Positions 32,757-44,586 of a DNA stretch of 64,000 nt are shown piece by piece. This stretch comes from Bacillus sp. FJAT-29937. Lineage in GTDB: Bacteria > Bacillota > Bacilli > Bacillales > Cytobacillaceae. The notes below the pieces were generated by a model. That model was not told where the DNA came from and searched no databases. It was given only the letters and a program-made list of their open reading frames with translations. The stretch is from assembly GCF_001509555.1 (NCBI RefSeq), contig NZ_LMAS01000006.1:264878-328877 (forward strand), read 5' to 3'. Position 1 is the first letter of the stretch; each line of letters opens with the position of its first letter. The position numbers and the translations under genes are program-made.

Positions 32757-33599
32757 ATGAATAGAACGATGATTACGGCACAGAATACATTAACCCAGCT
32801 GCAAAAACAAATGGATATTGTCAGTCATAATATGGCAAATATCGATACAACGGGCTATAAGCGCAGAGAAGCGAATTTCACGGATTTGCTTTTTCAGCAT
32901 TTTAATAATCAGACGCTCCCTCAATTAGAGGTCAATCGATTAACGCCTAACGGAATTCGGCAAGGAGTTGGGGCCAAGCTCGCTCAATCGCAAATTGTAG
33001 GGAGCCAGGGCAGCTTGAAGAATACAGAGCGTTCGCTTGATATGGCTATGACTGCAGAGGGCCAGTATTTTAAAGTGCTCGAGCAGGGGGAGAATGGTTC
33101 GGCTATCCGCTATACGAGGGACGGCGCCTTTTACTTAACGCCATTATCAGCAAATGAGAACATGCTTGTCACGAGCAATGGCTATCCGGTTTTGGATGAA
33201 AATAATAATCCGATTACGTTTAGCAGCGATGTGAAGGAATTTACTTTACAGGACGAAGGGCGACTGATGGCAACTTTAAATGATGGCAGTACTAGTTCGT
33301 TTAATCTTGGTGTCGTTCATATTAAGAAATCCCAATTTCTCGAGCAAAAAGGAGAAAACCTCCTCGGTCTGCCGGAAAATATGGCCGAACTAAATACGCC
33401 AGTGAATGATATTTTAACGGATCTTAACGGTCCTTTAAGAAATCAAATTTCCATGCAGCAGCGCGTTTTGGAGCAGTCCAATGTAGATATGTCCAAAGAG
33501 ATGACGGAGCTCATTAATCTTCAGCGTTCTTATCAATTCCAGTCTAGATCCGTTTCCATCGCAGACCAAATGATGGGGCTCATCAACGGAATTCGTTAA
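32757..33599 (+). CDS. flhP: Flagellar rod protein FlhP
   Basis: A 280-residue FlgG-type rod/hook-basal-body protein. N-terminal VSHNMANIDTTGYKRREANF and C-terminal NLQRSYQFQSRSVSIADQMM are the rod signatures. ATG after AAAGGGGGATGA. In B. subtilis FlhO and FlhP are needed for hook assembly. Confidence 0.92.
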   Translation: MNRTMITAQNTLTQLQKQMDIVSHNMANIDTTGYKRREANFTDLLFQHFNNQTLPQLEVNRLTPNGIRQGVGAKLAQSQIVGSQGSLKNTERSLDMAMTAEGQYFKVLEQGENGSAIRYTRDGAFYLTPLSANENMLVTSNGYPVLDENNNPITFSSDVKEFTLQDEGRLMATLNDGSTSSFNLGVVHIKKSQFLEQKGENLLGLPENMAELNTPVNDILTDLNGPLRNQISMQQRVLEQSNVDMSKEMTELINLQRSYQFQSRSVSIADQMMGLINGIR

Positions 33600-33612
33600 A
33601 AGGGGAATTAAC

Positions 33613-33885
33613 ATGTCGGTTAACAACAATAATCAAGAAGCAGCGAAATCACGTGAACAATTAAAAAAAGAACGCACAACCTTGGCGGAAAAGAGACGCA
33701 GCCGCCGTATTCGGGTGCGCATGATTCCGATTTGGCTGCGGATTATCATTGTTGCGGTTTTAATTTCTATAAGCGGTATTGCAGGCGCGGCTTTCGGATA
33801 TGGGGTCATGGGAGGCGGCAATGCGAAAGATATTTTCCAAAAATCTACCTGGACGCATATTGTCGACCTAGTGGAACGAGAATAA
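33613..33885 (+). CDS. EpuA-family small membrane protein
   Basis: A 90-residue protein: a basic N-terminal half (KKERTTLAEKRRSRRIRVRMIP), one membrane helix (about 43-68) and a short C-terminus. This family is often mislabelled DNA-directed RNA polymerase subunit beta; PF11772 (EpuA) is the more apt name. Function unknown. It follows flhP by 13 bases with an AGGGGAA site, so is likely co-transcribed. Confidence 0.75.
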   Translation: MSVNNNNQEAAKSREQLKKERTTLAEKRRSRRIRVRMIPIWLRIIIVAVLISISGIAGAAFGYGVMGGGNAKDIFQKSTWTHIVDLVERE

Positions 33886-33910
33886 AAGGGGCGTAGGCCT
33901 CTTTTTTTTG
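33884..33910 (+). terminator. Terminator after the flhO-flhP-epuA unit
   Basis: AAAAGGGGC / GGCCTCTTTT short-loop stem, then a T-run. Confidence 0.75.
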
Positions 33911-33931
33911 GAATTGTGAGGGGGCTAAGTG

Positions 33932-34080
33932 GGGATTGGCTGACAAAGAGCTGGATCTGGCTGACAAACTACCCAAATTGGCTGACAAAGTGGTGGAATT
34001 GGCTGACAAACCATTAAAATTGGCTGACAAATTACTGAATGGACTAGCAAACCAACAAAAGTAGGCAGACAAATTGCTGA
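33932..34080. repeat. TGGCTGACAAA array B (~6 units)
   Basis: ATTGGCTGACAAA cores every ~21 bp with variable linkers, decaying at the right (GGACTAGCAAACC, AGGCAGACAAATTGCTG). It lies between the epuA terminator and fabZ. The rest of the spacer to 34294 is AT-rich, with no clear promoter. Confidence 0.88.
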
Positions 34081-34294
34081 TAATTGGGTAAATAGCTGCT
34101 AGAAACCGGCTGTTAACATCAAAATGACTGACAAAGTGCTCAAATAAACTAAAAAAACAACAAAATAATCAGAACAAGTGCCAGAAATAGTTGCCAACCC
34201 AAAACAACCTACCACTTCATCAATTCAAACTTCCCGTATGCTTCTTTTTTTAGTACAATTAACTATAACCTAATATTAGGAGGAGGTACTAATT

Positions 34295-34717
34295 ATGCTA
34301 GATATTGAACAAATTAAAGAGATCATTCCTCACCGTTATCCTTTCTTGCTCATTGATCGAATTCTTGAGGTGGAAGAAGGGCATAAGGCAATCGGAATTA
34401 AAAACGTAACAGCCAATGAAGAGTTTTTTAACGGGCATTTTCCTGATTTTCCGGTTATGCCGGGAGTGCTGATTGTGGAGGCGCTGGCTCAGGTGGGGGC
34501 TGTCGCGATGCTGAAAAAGGAAGGAAACCGCGGGCGTCTTGCTCTTTTTGCCGGAATTGATAAATGCCGTTTTAAAAGACAAGTGAAGCCAGGCGACCAA
34601 TTGCGTCTAGAGGTTGAAATGATTCGGTTTAAGGGGCCAATGGGCAAAGGAAAAGCAATTGCGACGGTCGACGGAGAGCTTGTCTGCGAAACGGAGATCA
34701 TGTTTGCACTACAGTAG
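34295..34717 (+). CDS. fabZ: (3R)-hydroxyacyl-ACP dehydratase
   Basis: A 140-residue hot-dog-fold enzyme of fatty acid elongation that removes water from 3-hydroxyacyl-ACP. [12 protein letters not shown] and [21 protein letters not shown] hold the catalytic His48 and Glu62. Ribosome site TAGGAGGAGG. Confidence 0.97.
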   Translation: MLDIEQIKEIIPHRYPFLLIDRILEVEEGHKAIGIKNVTANEEFFNGHFPDFPVMPGVLIVEALAQVGAVAMLKKEGNRGRLALFAGIDKCRFKRQVKPGDQLRLEVEMIRFKGPMGKGKAIATVDGELVCETEIMFALQ

Positions 34718-34737
34718 GTTTTTGTTAAATATTAACG

Positions 34738-34778
34738 GAAGAAAGCCAGCACATAAATTGCTGGCTTTCTTTTTTTTC
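34738..34778 (+). terminator. Terminator after fabZ
   Basis: Perfect AGAAAGCCAGCA / TGCTGGCTTTCT stem with a 7-base loop, then TTTTTTT. Confidence 0.93.
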
Positions 34779-34867
34779 ATGCAAGTTGCAGACGATTTTG
34801 GGAATTATAACATAAGACCCGTAAAAAAGGTCAATTTACAAAACATATTTGAAAGGAGCTTTTTCGA

Positions 34868-35188
34868 ATGAACAAAAAGCTTTTAAACCTTATTGGCGGT
34901 TCTGTTCTTGCAGCGTTGCTTTTAGCCGGTTGTGCAACGAATGATCAAGAGCCTCCTCCGCCGAACACCAACGATAACAATGGGGTTATCAATGATGACA
35001 ACAATTTAGACAGAAATAATGAATTGAACGACAACAACGGCATTAACGACAACAATGGCATGAACGGCAATGGCACCAATAATGACGTCAACACCAATAA
35101 CAATGGGGATGTCATGAGAGACAATAATAATAACGATGATTTAATTGAGGATAATCTTAACCGGAATGATAAGGACAATAACAGATAA
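34868..35188 (+). CDS. Asn/Asp-rich lipoprotein
   Basis: A 106-residue lipoprotein: signal peptide ending in the lipobox LLAGC (Cys at residue 22), then a disordered tail made almost only of Asn, Asp and Gly. The lipid would anchor it to the outer membrane face. No family recognised; a flexible spacer or cation-binding surface protein is possible. ATG after GAAAGGAGC. The tail probably arose by slippage of AAT/GAT/AAC codons. Confidence 0.75.
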   Translation: MNKKLLNLIGGSVLAALLLAGCATNDQEPPPPNTNDNNGVINDDNNLDRNNELNDNNGINDNNGMNGNGTNNDVNTNNNGDVMRDNNNNDDLIEDNLNRNDKDNNR

Positions 35189-35201
35189 TGCTTTTTAATG
35201 G

Positions 35202-35245
35202 GGCAACTCCAAGTCGATTTTTGGCTTGAAGTTGCCTTATTTTAA
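35202..35245. terminator. Bidirectional terminator, lipoprotein / ywpF
   Basis: GGCAACTCCAAGTC pairs with GGCTTGAAGTTGCC; T-rich on the right for the + gene and A-rich (T on the minus strand) on the left. Confidence 0.75.
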
Positions 35246-35676
35246 TTCCCTTTAGCAGCAGTAATCTGAGGCTTTCCGCGGAGAATGGTCTTAAATTCCT
35301 TCAATAGCGTATCCCCTGATAAGCCCTGATCAATAAGCTTTTTCAAAACTATTTCCGCATAATCATAATTCGTTTTCTTCAGTTTGCCTTCAAAAAGAAT
35401 ACTAATATGATCGGTCACGTGTTTTATTGTTGCAATCTTTGTTTGGAAGGCGGCTGGGCTGTTTTCCTTCTTCGTGATGACAACCTGAACAATAATATCC
35501 TCGCCGAGCTTGGACAGCTTCTGAAAATAATCATTATAGGTTTTGTCCACATAGGCTTCTAGCATCCAAGTATTCTGATCGTTCTCTTGATTAATAATTA
35601 ACCCGTCAACTAGGTTGATATCTACCAATGAATCATCCTCGACAATTTGCAGCGAGATGAGTTTAAACGTCTTCAT
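35242..35676 (-). CDS. ywpF: YwpF-like protein
   Basis: A 144-residue protein matching YwpF by sequence feel and by its place between fabZ and ssbB. MKTFKLISLQIVEDDSL starts it. No motif that explains function. Ribosome site on the minus strand GGGAGGAAAAGG. It is the only minus-strand gene in this block. Confidence 0.75.
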   Translation of the reverse strand: MKTFKLISLQIVEDDSLVDINLVDGLIINQENDQNTWMLEAYVDKTYNDYFQKLSKLGEDIIVQVVITKKENSPAAFQTKIATIKHVTDHISILFEGKLKKTNYDYAEIVLKKLIDQGLSGDTLLKEFKTILRGKPQITAAKGN

Positions 35677-35947
35677 CCTTTTCCTCCCGTCCGTTATGGC
35701 TTATTGAAAGTATAACATAGACCTTTTGGGTAATCGAATTTGGCAGGAATTTTGATTTGTCGAATTTTCTTTTGAAAATGTCTAAATTTGCATTTTTCGA
35801 GCGCTTTTTGGTACGGAGTGAACCTTTATACCTATTAAAACTAACTTTTTCCTCCAAAATACCCCCTCATAATTCAATTTTAGCCCTTTTACTCAAATGC
35901 CATTCAGGGTTTAAGATAAGAGCATGTTGAAGAGAGGAGAGAAATGG

Positions 35948-36307
35948 ATGATTAATCAAGTAACGTTAGTAGGCAGATTGACGAAGGACCCGGAGATCAA
36001 AAGAACACCTGAAGGAACAGCTGTGACGAATGTGACCTTGGCCGTGAATCGTCAGTACCGCAATCAGCAAGGAGAAATAGGGGCGGATTTTGTTCAATGC
36101 ACCCTATGGAGAAAGACCGCCGAAAATACATCGCGCTATTGCCGCAAAGGCTCTTTAGTTGGAATTACCGGCAGAATTCAGACAAGATATTATGACAATC
36201 AAGAAGGAACTAGGGTTTATGTAACTGAGGTATTAGCAGAATCTGTGAGATTTCTTGAGCAAAGGCGTACAGAAGAGGCATTTATCCCCGCTGGAATGGA
36301 GGCTTAG
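35948..36307 (+). CDS. ssbB: Single-stranded DNA-binding protein SsbB
   Basis: A 119-residue OB-fold protein. INQVTLVGRLTKDPEIKRTPEG and QCTLWRKTAENTSRYCRKGSLVGITGRIQTR are SSB signatures; the C-terminus lacks the DDxxPF tail found in the essential SsbA. That and its place beside ywpF identify the competence-associated SsbB (YwpH), which protects incoming DNA. I use ATG 35948 after AGAGGAGAG. Confidence 0.92.
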   Translation: MINQVTLVGRLTKDPEIKRTPEGTAVTNVTLAVNRQYRNQQGEIGADFVQCTLWRKTAENTSRYCRKGSLVGITGRIQTRYYDNQEGTRVYVTEVLAESVRFLEQRRTEEAFIPAGMEA

Positions 36308-36310
36308 GAA

Positions 36311-36505
36311 TTGAACAAAGAGAGGGATTTTGAAAGCCTTGTTGAGGCGTTAATTAGAATGTTGGGCAAATCCAACGAAAGAGTCAATGACTTAACGAAT
36401 CGGGTCAATCAATTGGAAGTCATTCTCCGAGAGTCATTGTTGCCGGTCTATCACCCTATGCATCAAACGGATCCTAAAGCCAATTTGCAAAAATATCCTT
36501 CATGA
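36311..36505 (+). CDS. Small coiled-coil protein downstream of ssbB
   Basis: A 64-residue frame beginning with TTG 36311, nine bases after GGAGG, three bases past the ssbB stop. The middle (LGKSNERVNDLTNRVNQLEVIL) has heptad spacing of a coiled coil. No family recognised. Co-transcription with ssbB and the shared terminator support it being real. Confidence 0.5.
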   Translation: MNKERDFESLVEALIRMLGKSNERVNDLTNRVNQLEVILRESLLPVYHPMHQTDPKANLQKYPS

Positions 36506-36566
36506 GAGTTCCTCACCCTTTTCCTCATCTAGAGAAAATCAATCCAATCCCCACTGACTCCATTTT

Positions 36567-36597
36567 CTCCGGCGCATATCGCGCCGGTTTTTTTTTG
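36567..36597 (+). terminator. Terminator of the ssbB unit
   Basis: CCGGCGC / GCGCCGG stem with a short loop and nine T. Confidence 0.93.
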
Positions 36598-36625
36598 GAG
36601 ATGAGAATCGTTTGCGTCATTCTTT

Positions 36626-37036
36626 TTACCCTTTTTTCATCCCCTGTATGAGAAACTGCACTACCCTCACCGTTTGAGCTTTTGTCTTTTCATCAAAATT
36701 ATATAGCTCCAGGAGTGATTTCTTTAATTCCGGATAGCTGTGAAGCAGCTGTTTTATCATATCCATTTCAGGATCAATCGTTCCTTCCTTTAAAACATAG
36801 GAATTTGATCGGGTTTTATGCTGAGTTCCATGTGATTCATCCAGTTGATCAATTAAAAATGCGCGATCAACTTGATAAATATCTGCAAACTTTAGGAGGA
36901 CCCGGTAGGTAGGAACGATTTGCCCAGTTTCATATTTGCTAATCGTGGAACGATGTACATTCATTAATTTTGCGACAAACTCCTGGCTCCAATTTTGTTT
37001 GTCACGCAGCTGCTTGAGTTTTTTTGAAATAGACAT
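36626..37036 (-). CDS. XRE-family transcriptional regulator
   Basis: A 136-residue protein with an N-terminal Cro/C1 helix-turn-helix (QNWSQEFVAKLMNVHRSTISKYETGQ, about residues 14-40) and a C-terminal helical part that may dimerise. It resembles SinR/ImmR-like regulators in size. Target unknown; no adjacent peptidase or toxin gene. In the region upstream of it (37037-37283) no promoter was evident. Confidence 0.85.
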   Translation of the reverse strand: MSISKKLKQLRDKQNWSQEFVAKLMNVHRSTISKYETGQIVPTYRVLLKFADIYQVDRAFLIDQLDESHGTQHKTRSNSYVLKEGTIDPEMDMIKQLLHSYPELKKSLLELYNFDEKTKAQTVRVVQFLIQGMKKG

Positions 37037-37283
37037 GTACTCACCGCTTTTCAGAAGTTCTTTTTCTCTAAACTTAGCGGGAATTTGACTGGAAAGGGAT
37101 GAGTGTTCCTGTTAATCACACTCGTCGTTGTGAAAGGTAATCACAATTGGCGGAAAAGGGCGAAATAGTAAGCTTTTTGTAGAATTGGGCAGGGGAAAAT
37201 TGAAGGAAGTAAATGAATCGTGTCGAATCTAACTAGTAAAATAGTCCTGACTTTATGATGGGGTGGAATAGGAGTAGTTTGAT

Positions 37284-37703
37284 GTGCCATTTAAAAAAGA
37301 AAACAATTTAACAGCATCATTTTATTTTTGCAGGGAGCTATTCAGTCAGCAACATTTGAATATCAATTACCAACCCGGTTTTTTTGACGCACTCAAGTTA
37401 ATTCACCTCCAAAAACCGAACCCTTATCAAAAAGTTCCTCTTAGAAAAAATACAATTCTTCGTTTTTACTACCTAGAAAATAACACCCAACAATCAATCG
37501 ATTATTTATTTGATTTCAAAAAAGGCTCCATTGAGGTGAGGAAACCCGAAACAATATCCGCCAATTATCGCCACTTATCCTGTTTTTTAATTAAAGAAGG
37601 GAACCGAGTCTCATATATGGCGTATCGGCCAAACGCACCAAGGAAAGTTGCCATAAAAAAACAGCCGCCAAGTCTTGATGGTGAACAGACGATTGGGGGC
37701 TGA
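37284..37703 (+). CDS. Hypothetical protein
   Basis: A 139-residue protein I do not recognise. It is rich in Phe/Tyr and basic residues, has no signal peptide or membrane helix, and has two Cys (16 and 100). GTG start ten bases after GGAG. No operon partner; repeats follow at once. Confidence is limited to it being a plausible gene. Confidence 0.45.
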   Translation: MPFKKENNLTASFYFCRELFSQQHLNINYQPGFFDALKLIHLQKPNPYQKVPLRKNTILRFYYLENNTQQSIDYLFDFKKGSIEVRKPETISANYRHLSCFLIKEGNRVSYMAYRPNAPRKVAIKKQPPSLDGEQTIGG

Positions 37704-37794
37704 GGAGGGAGGGGTGGATTTGGACAGGTTTTTGGTAAGATGCTGGGGATCTGAGGTCAAGTTGGGTTAGTTGGACGGGTTTTGTTGGTGCCAC

Positions 37795-38150
37795 GCCAAA
37801 CCGAGCCTTATGAGCGTTTCATAGTGCGTGTTTTGCTAGGTGCTACGCCAAAACGAGCCTTATGAACCTTTTATAGTGCGTGTTTTGCTTGATGGCAAGC
37901 CATAACGCGACTTATGGACCCTTCATAGTGCGTGTTTTGCTAGGTGCCAAGCCAAAACGAGATTTATGAGCGTTTCATAGTGCGTGTTTTGTTTGGTGCC
38001 AAGCCAAACCGAGCCTTATGAGCGTTTCATAGTGCGTGTTTTGCTAGGTGCTACGCCAAAACGAGCCTTATGAACCTTTTATAGTGCGTGTTTTGCTAGG
38101 CGCCATACCAAAATGAGCCTTATGAGCCTTTCATGGTGGGCGTTTTGTAG
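37795..38150. repeat. Third CATAGT-type array (~6 units of ~58 bp)
   Basis: Units read TTTCATAGTGCGTGTTTTGCTAGG, TGCCAAGCC, AAAACGAGCCTTATGAGC. CATAGTGCGTGTTTT and AAAACGAGCCTTATG are imperfect inverted arms, and GGTGCCAAGCC forms a loop. Two units (near 37820 and 38050) are almost identical, so copying is recent. Confidence 0.88.
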
Positions 38151-38186
38151 AAAACGCGAAAAGGTGTCCATCAAGTCGGGTTAATC

Positions 38187-38271
38187 GGACAGGTTTTGTG
38201 AAAAGCACGAAAACCTGTCCACCAAGTAGGATTATTTGGACAGGTTTCAGAAAAATCCCCAAAACCTGTCC
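38187..38271. repeat. Two GGACAGG...CCTGTCC palindromes
   Basis: Two 34-bp hairpins, 38187-38220 (GGACAGGTTTT / AAAACCTGTCC, perfect 11-bp arms) and 38238-38271 (GGACAGG / CCTGTCC), 17 bp apart. Single half-copies occur near 37720 and 37773. They end the spacer that began at 37704. Neither has a T-run. Confidence 0.75.
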
Positions 38272-38345
38272 AGCAAACTTAAATATCTGCAAATCTCGCA
38301 GTTATATCGGTCACTTTGAAGCTATATCGCTCCAGCACCACCACA

Positions 38346-41151
<2,806 letters not shown>

Positions 41152-41159
<8 letters not shown>

Positions 41160-42768
41160 CGATTAGTTTTCCCCTCTTACATTCTTCCTGGAAGGCGCGA
41201 AGCCGCTTTGTTTTTTCGAGCAGGGTGTCTAGGAAAAAGGCCCAGTCATCCTGTCTTTTCAGCTTTTTATATAACGTCCGGAGCTTTTTTAATTTCCGGA
41301 CAGCCACGCGGTAATGGTCACGGCCTTTATGGGAAATATGGTTTTGGATCGACTGATGATAAAGCGGCAACAGCAGTGCCGGCGCATCTTTTTCAATTTC
41401 CTTGATCCGGCTCTTTGGAAGCACGTCAATATCATGGCTCATCCACGCTTGCAAATCAATCCAGCGATCAAAGGAGCGATTTTCAAAAAGAAGATATTCA
41501 TATTCATTAAAGCTGAATGGCAGCGTTTCAACGAGAGCCTTTTCATATAAATCCTCTCTGCCTGTTTCAGAACAGTAAGGTTGTATCACTTTTATGGCAA
41601 GATTAGAGAAATTGCGGTTAACATAATGGTTATCCGAAATTTGAAGGTATTCCCGCAGCCTCTTAATAAATTCCTCGACATAGGGGCCCATTCGTTTCCA
41701 TTCCTTTTGTTGGGTAAAGAATTCTAGCCAGGTCAGGAAATAGGGAGTCATCCCTTTTTCAGGAACCTCCAATAGCCGAATGGCCTCCTCATCTTTCCCC
41801 AATAGGATATATTGATGAATAACAGCAACCACGATTGGGAAATTTCTATCCTTAATAGCCAGTAGTTTTTCGACTTCTTCCTGGCACCAAGCCTTCTTCT
41901 TGAAAAATTTCATCCACAGGATTCGATACAATTGAGTTTGTTCAAATTCAAGCGGGAAATCATATTTAAGGATATCGGTCGAATCCCCTTTTAATTTTTC
42001 AATAAACTCATCAAAGGCAAAGGGAAGGGATTGGACTGACAGCTTGTTGGTCACTTCCAAAATATCCTCCATCAAATCCTGATAAAGATGGTGATAGTAA
42101 CGGTGAATCATTTCTCCCGAGTGCCCGAACTGAATGCTCAGTTCCATCAGCTTTTTAAAGCTAAAGAAGTAGCCAACCAAGTGATAAAGGAGCTTCCATT
42201 CCTGCTCAAAAGGCGCATTGGCTTGCCAGCGCTTCGTATAGATTTGAAAAAGTTCATTCATATAATAAGGCTTCGGCTCGCCGTTCCCGGTCATAATCGT
42301 GTCAAAGCTAGCGTGAAAGGAGGCCACCCACTGGTCATAATCAGGTTTTTGTCTGCTTGAAGTGGTCAACAGATCTTTCGCTCGCTGAAGGCCGAGAAGC
42401 TGGACCGTTTTGCTCTCCTGCAAAGGCTGTCTCCAATCATTCACCCAATCCGTCACACTCTTCGCCTGCGAAAGCAGATAGAAAAACACCGCAAGCTGGT
42501 GCCGGCAAAATCCATCAGTCGGACACGAGCATTCGCTTAAATTGATAAAATTCGGATCAAGCATCACCTTTGCCGGCGTCACATCCTGAACCACACCCAC
42601 GATCTCGTTCCGATCAAAGCGAACGTGAGAAACTAGCCCTTGCCGAAAAAGCATCAGTCCCTTCTGAACCATGCGCTCATCCTCAGGCGACTTCGGACTC
42701 AGCATATCCTTCAACTCACCCGCCGCAAAATCCAACGGCTCGAGGAAATGCTCTGGAATGGTAGACAT
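41152..42768 (-). CDS. ywqB: SWIM zinc-finger protein (YwqB-like)
   Basis: A 538-residue protein. The SWIM motif CxCx5CxH is at residues 80-90 (Cys80, Cys82, Cys88, His90); the rest is helical without a known domain. SWIM proteins are common partners of SNF2 helicases, and the overlap with ywqA supports a complex. I use ATG 42768, seven bases after AAAGGAGG, not the longer in-frame start at 42789. Confidence 0.88.
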
Positions 42769-42788
42769 GGAAAAACCTCCTTTTCCCA

Positions 42789-42856
42789 CCGGTGCCAGGC
42801 ACCATCAATGGGCAAAATATATATATTTTTAGTCATTCGCCAGTGCTGGGCACTAT
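42789..42856. repeat. Two short GGTGCC/GGCACC-type palindromes
   Basis: GGTGCCAGGCACC at 42791-42803 and AGTGCTGGGCACT at 42842-42854, immediately upstream of ywqB. Short palindromes of this type recur in Bacillus spacers; the function is unknown. The rest of the spacer to 43140 is AT-rich. Confidence 0.55.
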
Positions 42857-43146
42857 TGTTTTGTATTTTTGATGGAACAATTATTTGATAACATTACGCT
42901 TGCTGATTTTGAAAAAATACATCCATTTATTATACCATTTTAAGGAGAGCCATTGAAGGGAACAAAACTGGGGTATTTAGAAACAAGAACGCCGGGTTAT
43001 CATTTATTGTTACTTACAAAAGGGGAATGTTTGTTCGTTTTCCTCTAGGAGAATAATAAGAAATATGATAGACTAAATATGCAACTGTATATTGTGAGAG
43101 AGGTTGGTTGTTACTCTTCTTCCGGTTTGGGAAGGAGGTGATGATC

Positions 43147-43299
43147 ATGGAAACATTTCTTGAATTTCTTAGAGAAGTTCTGAAGGGGATTGTGCGTGAG
43201 GTTAGTGCCCAATTCTTTCGGAAACACGTTCTAGATAACAAGAAAACCACCCTACGCCGTCACAAGCAAAAGGGTGGTTTTCGAAAAACGAATAAATAA
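43147..43299 (+). CDS. Small basic/hydrophobic peptide, candidate type I toxin
   Basis: A 50-residue peptide with an amphipathic hydrophobic N-terminus (ETFLEFLREVLKGIVREV) and a very basic C-terminus. The ribosome site is a near-perfect AAGGAGGTGAT seven bases upstream. Its coding end contains an inverted repeat AAAACCACCCT / AGGGTGGTTTT that could terminate an antisense RNA, and a strong terminator lies downstream. A minus-strand TATAAT is found near 43379. That layout resembles type I toxin-antisense RNA loci. No known toxin family is recognised. Confidence 0.5.
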   Translation: METFLEFLREVLKGIVREVSAQFFRKHVLDNKKTTLRRHKQKGGFRKTNK

Positions 43300-43334
43300 T
43301 TAGACAACCATCACCCTGACGGTAGAGGTTGCAG

Positions 43335-43364
43335 GGAGAAGTGTTCACAGCACTTCTCTTTTTA
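43335..43364 (+). terminator. Terminator after the small peptide gene
   Basis: GAGAAGTG / CACTTCTC stem with a 7-base loop, then TTTTT. Confidence 0.85.
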
Positions 43365-43491
43365 ATATACTCTTATTATACATGAAATAAACCCTGTAAT
43401 AAAGGTAAAGGGTACAAATTAATAGGAATGTTTGGTTAGGGATTTGTTGGAAAACTATATAAAGTTTTTAAAAATAAATTCCAAAAATGTA

Positions 43492-43521
43492 TTGACCCCA
43501 ACAAATGTTTCGTGTTATATT
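43492..43521 (+). promoter_or_regulatory. Candidate sigma-A promoter of carD-like gene
   Basis: TTGACC at 43492-43497 and TATATT at 43516-43521 (18-bp spacer; or TTATAT with 17), 66 bases before the start codon. Confidence 0.6.
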
Positions 43522-43586
43522 AGTGAATTTGCTTTAAAAGTCACCCTGTGTTACCATTATAAATGAAGGTATATGGAGGTGATGAT

Positions 43587-44060
43587 ATGTTTCAAATTGG
43601 CGATAAGGTTTTTTATCCAATGCATGGGGCAGGCATCATTGAGGCCATAGAAGAACGGGAAATTCTTGGGAAGACACAGGAGTATTGTGTGATTCACATA
43701 CCCATGAATAAGATGGACGTCATGCTTCCATTGAAAACAATGCAGAAATCCGGAGTTCGCTCCATCATAGACGTGGATGCGATGAGAGAAATATTATTTG
43801 ATCTTCACCATGTGGAATCAGACTGCAATCTCCCTTGGAAGGAACGGTACAAAGCAAACGCGGAGAAGCTGAAGACGGGTCGAGTGGAAGATTCAGCTGA
43901 AATTGTTCGGGATCTCCTGCATCGCAATAAAGAAAAGTCGCTTAATACGAGTGAACGGCAAATGCTCAATCAAGCGCAGCGAAATATCATAAGTGAAATG
44001 ATTTTAATAAAAGACATCAGCGAGACGGAAGCGGCTGAAATGTTGAAGAAATCTAGTTAG
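43587..44060 (+). CDS. CarD-family transcriptional regulator
   Basis: A 157-residue protein: an N-terminal RNA-polymerase-interacting Tudor-like domain (FQIGDKVFYPMHGAGIIEAIEE, as in CarD/CdnL and Mfd RID) and a C-terminal helical DNA-binding part. Such proteins stabilise promoter open complexes. Start at ATG 43587, after GGAGGTGATG, rather than the upstream in-frame ATG 43563. Monocistronic. Confidence 0.9.
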   Translation: MFQIGDKVFYPMHGAGIIEAIEEREILGKTQEYCVIHIPMNKMDVMLPLKTMQKSGVRSIIDVDAMREILFDLHHVESDCNLPWKERYKANAEKLKTGRVEDSAEIVRDLLHRNKEKSLNTSERQMLNQAQRNIISEMILIKDISETEAAEMLKKSS

Positions 44061-44088
44061 GACAAAGTATTAAAGGTGCAAACATGCT

Positions 44089-44119
44089 AAATAGAGTGCT
44101 AAAAAGCACTCTATTTTTG
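44089..44119 (+). terminator. Terminator after carD-like gene
   Basis: AATAGAGTGC / GCACTCTATT stem, 6-base loop, TTTTT. Confidence 0.92.
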
Positions 44120-44313
44120 TTATGCTTTCAGCGTTTAGAGGCAATTGGTTGGGCATATGAAATCAAAACCTGCATTAAATTTCCTTTATTAACTAATCAG
44201 GATGCTAAATTTCCTATGGATTGACTAAGCTTAATATTTCCCAATGCTCTATTGAATTATCAGAAAGTATTACTTACAATTATAGTAATACTGATATGTG
44301 GGGAGTGAATAGA

Positions 44314-44586
44314 ATGGAATTAATGAGTGGAAAGATGACGAGCAAAGGACAAATCACTATTCCAAAAGAACTCCGAGAGTTATTAAGTGTCAAAGAAGGC
44401 GACCAATTTCGATTTTTAGTGGATGAGGATACAATCAAGATTGAACCTGTCAAAAAGAATTTATTAAGTCATGTTATAGGCCGTGTGGTAGCAAGTGAAC
44501 CTATGGATTTAGAACATATGAGGCAGGTTACCCAAAAACAAGCCGCTCAAACGATTGATCGAGAGGAACTTAGTGAGAGTGAATAA
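44314..44586 (+). CDS. AbrB/SpoVT-type antitoxin (VapB-like)
   Basis: A 90-residue swapped-hairpin DNA-binding protein. GKMTSKGQITIPKELRELL is the AbrB/MazE/VapB signature. The C-terminal half would wrap the toxin. ATG 44314 follows GGGGAGTG; the longer frame upstream lacks support. Overlaps the PIN gene, forming a toxin-antitoxin operon that should be autoregulated. Confidence 0.85.
   Translation: MELMSGKMTSKGQITIPKELRELLSVKEGDQFRFLVDEDTIKIEPVKKNLLSHVIGRVVASEPMDLEHMRQVTQKQAAQTIDREELSESE

Noticed and set aside
35663-35857. 64-codon minus-strand frame upstream of ywpF
   Set aside because: Overlaps the ywpF start out of frame, lacks a ribosome site and looks like AT-rich spacer.
38187-38271. 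Terminators for ywqA
   Set aside because: The palindromes lack T-runs on either strand and resemble a spacer repeat family instead.
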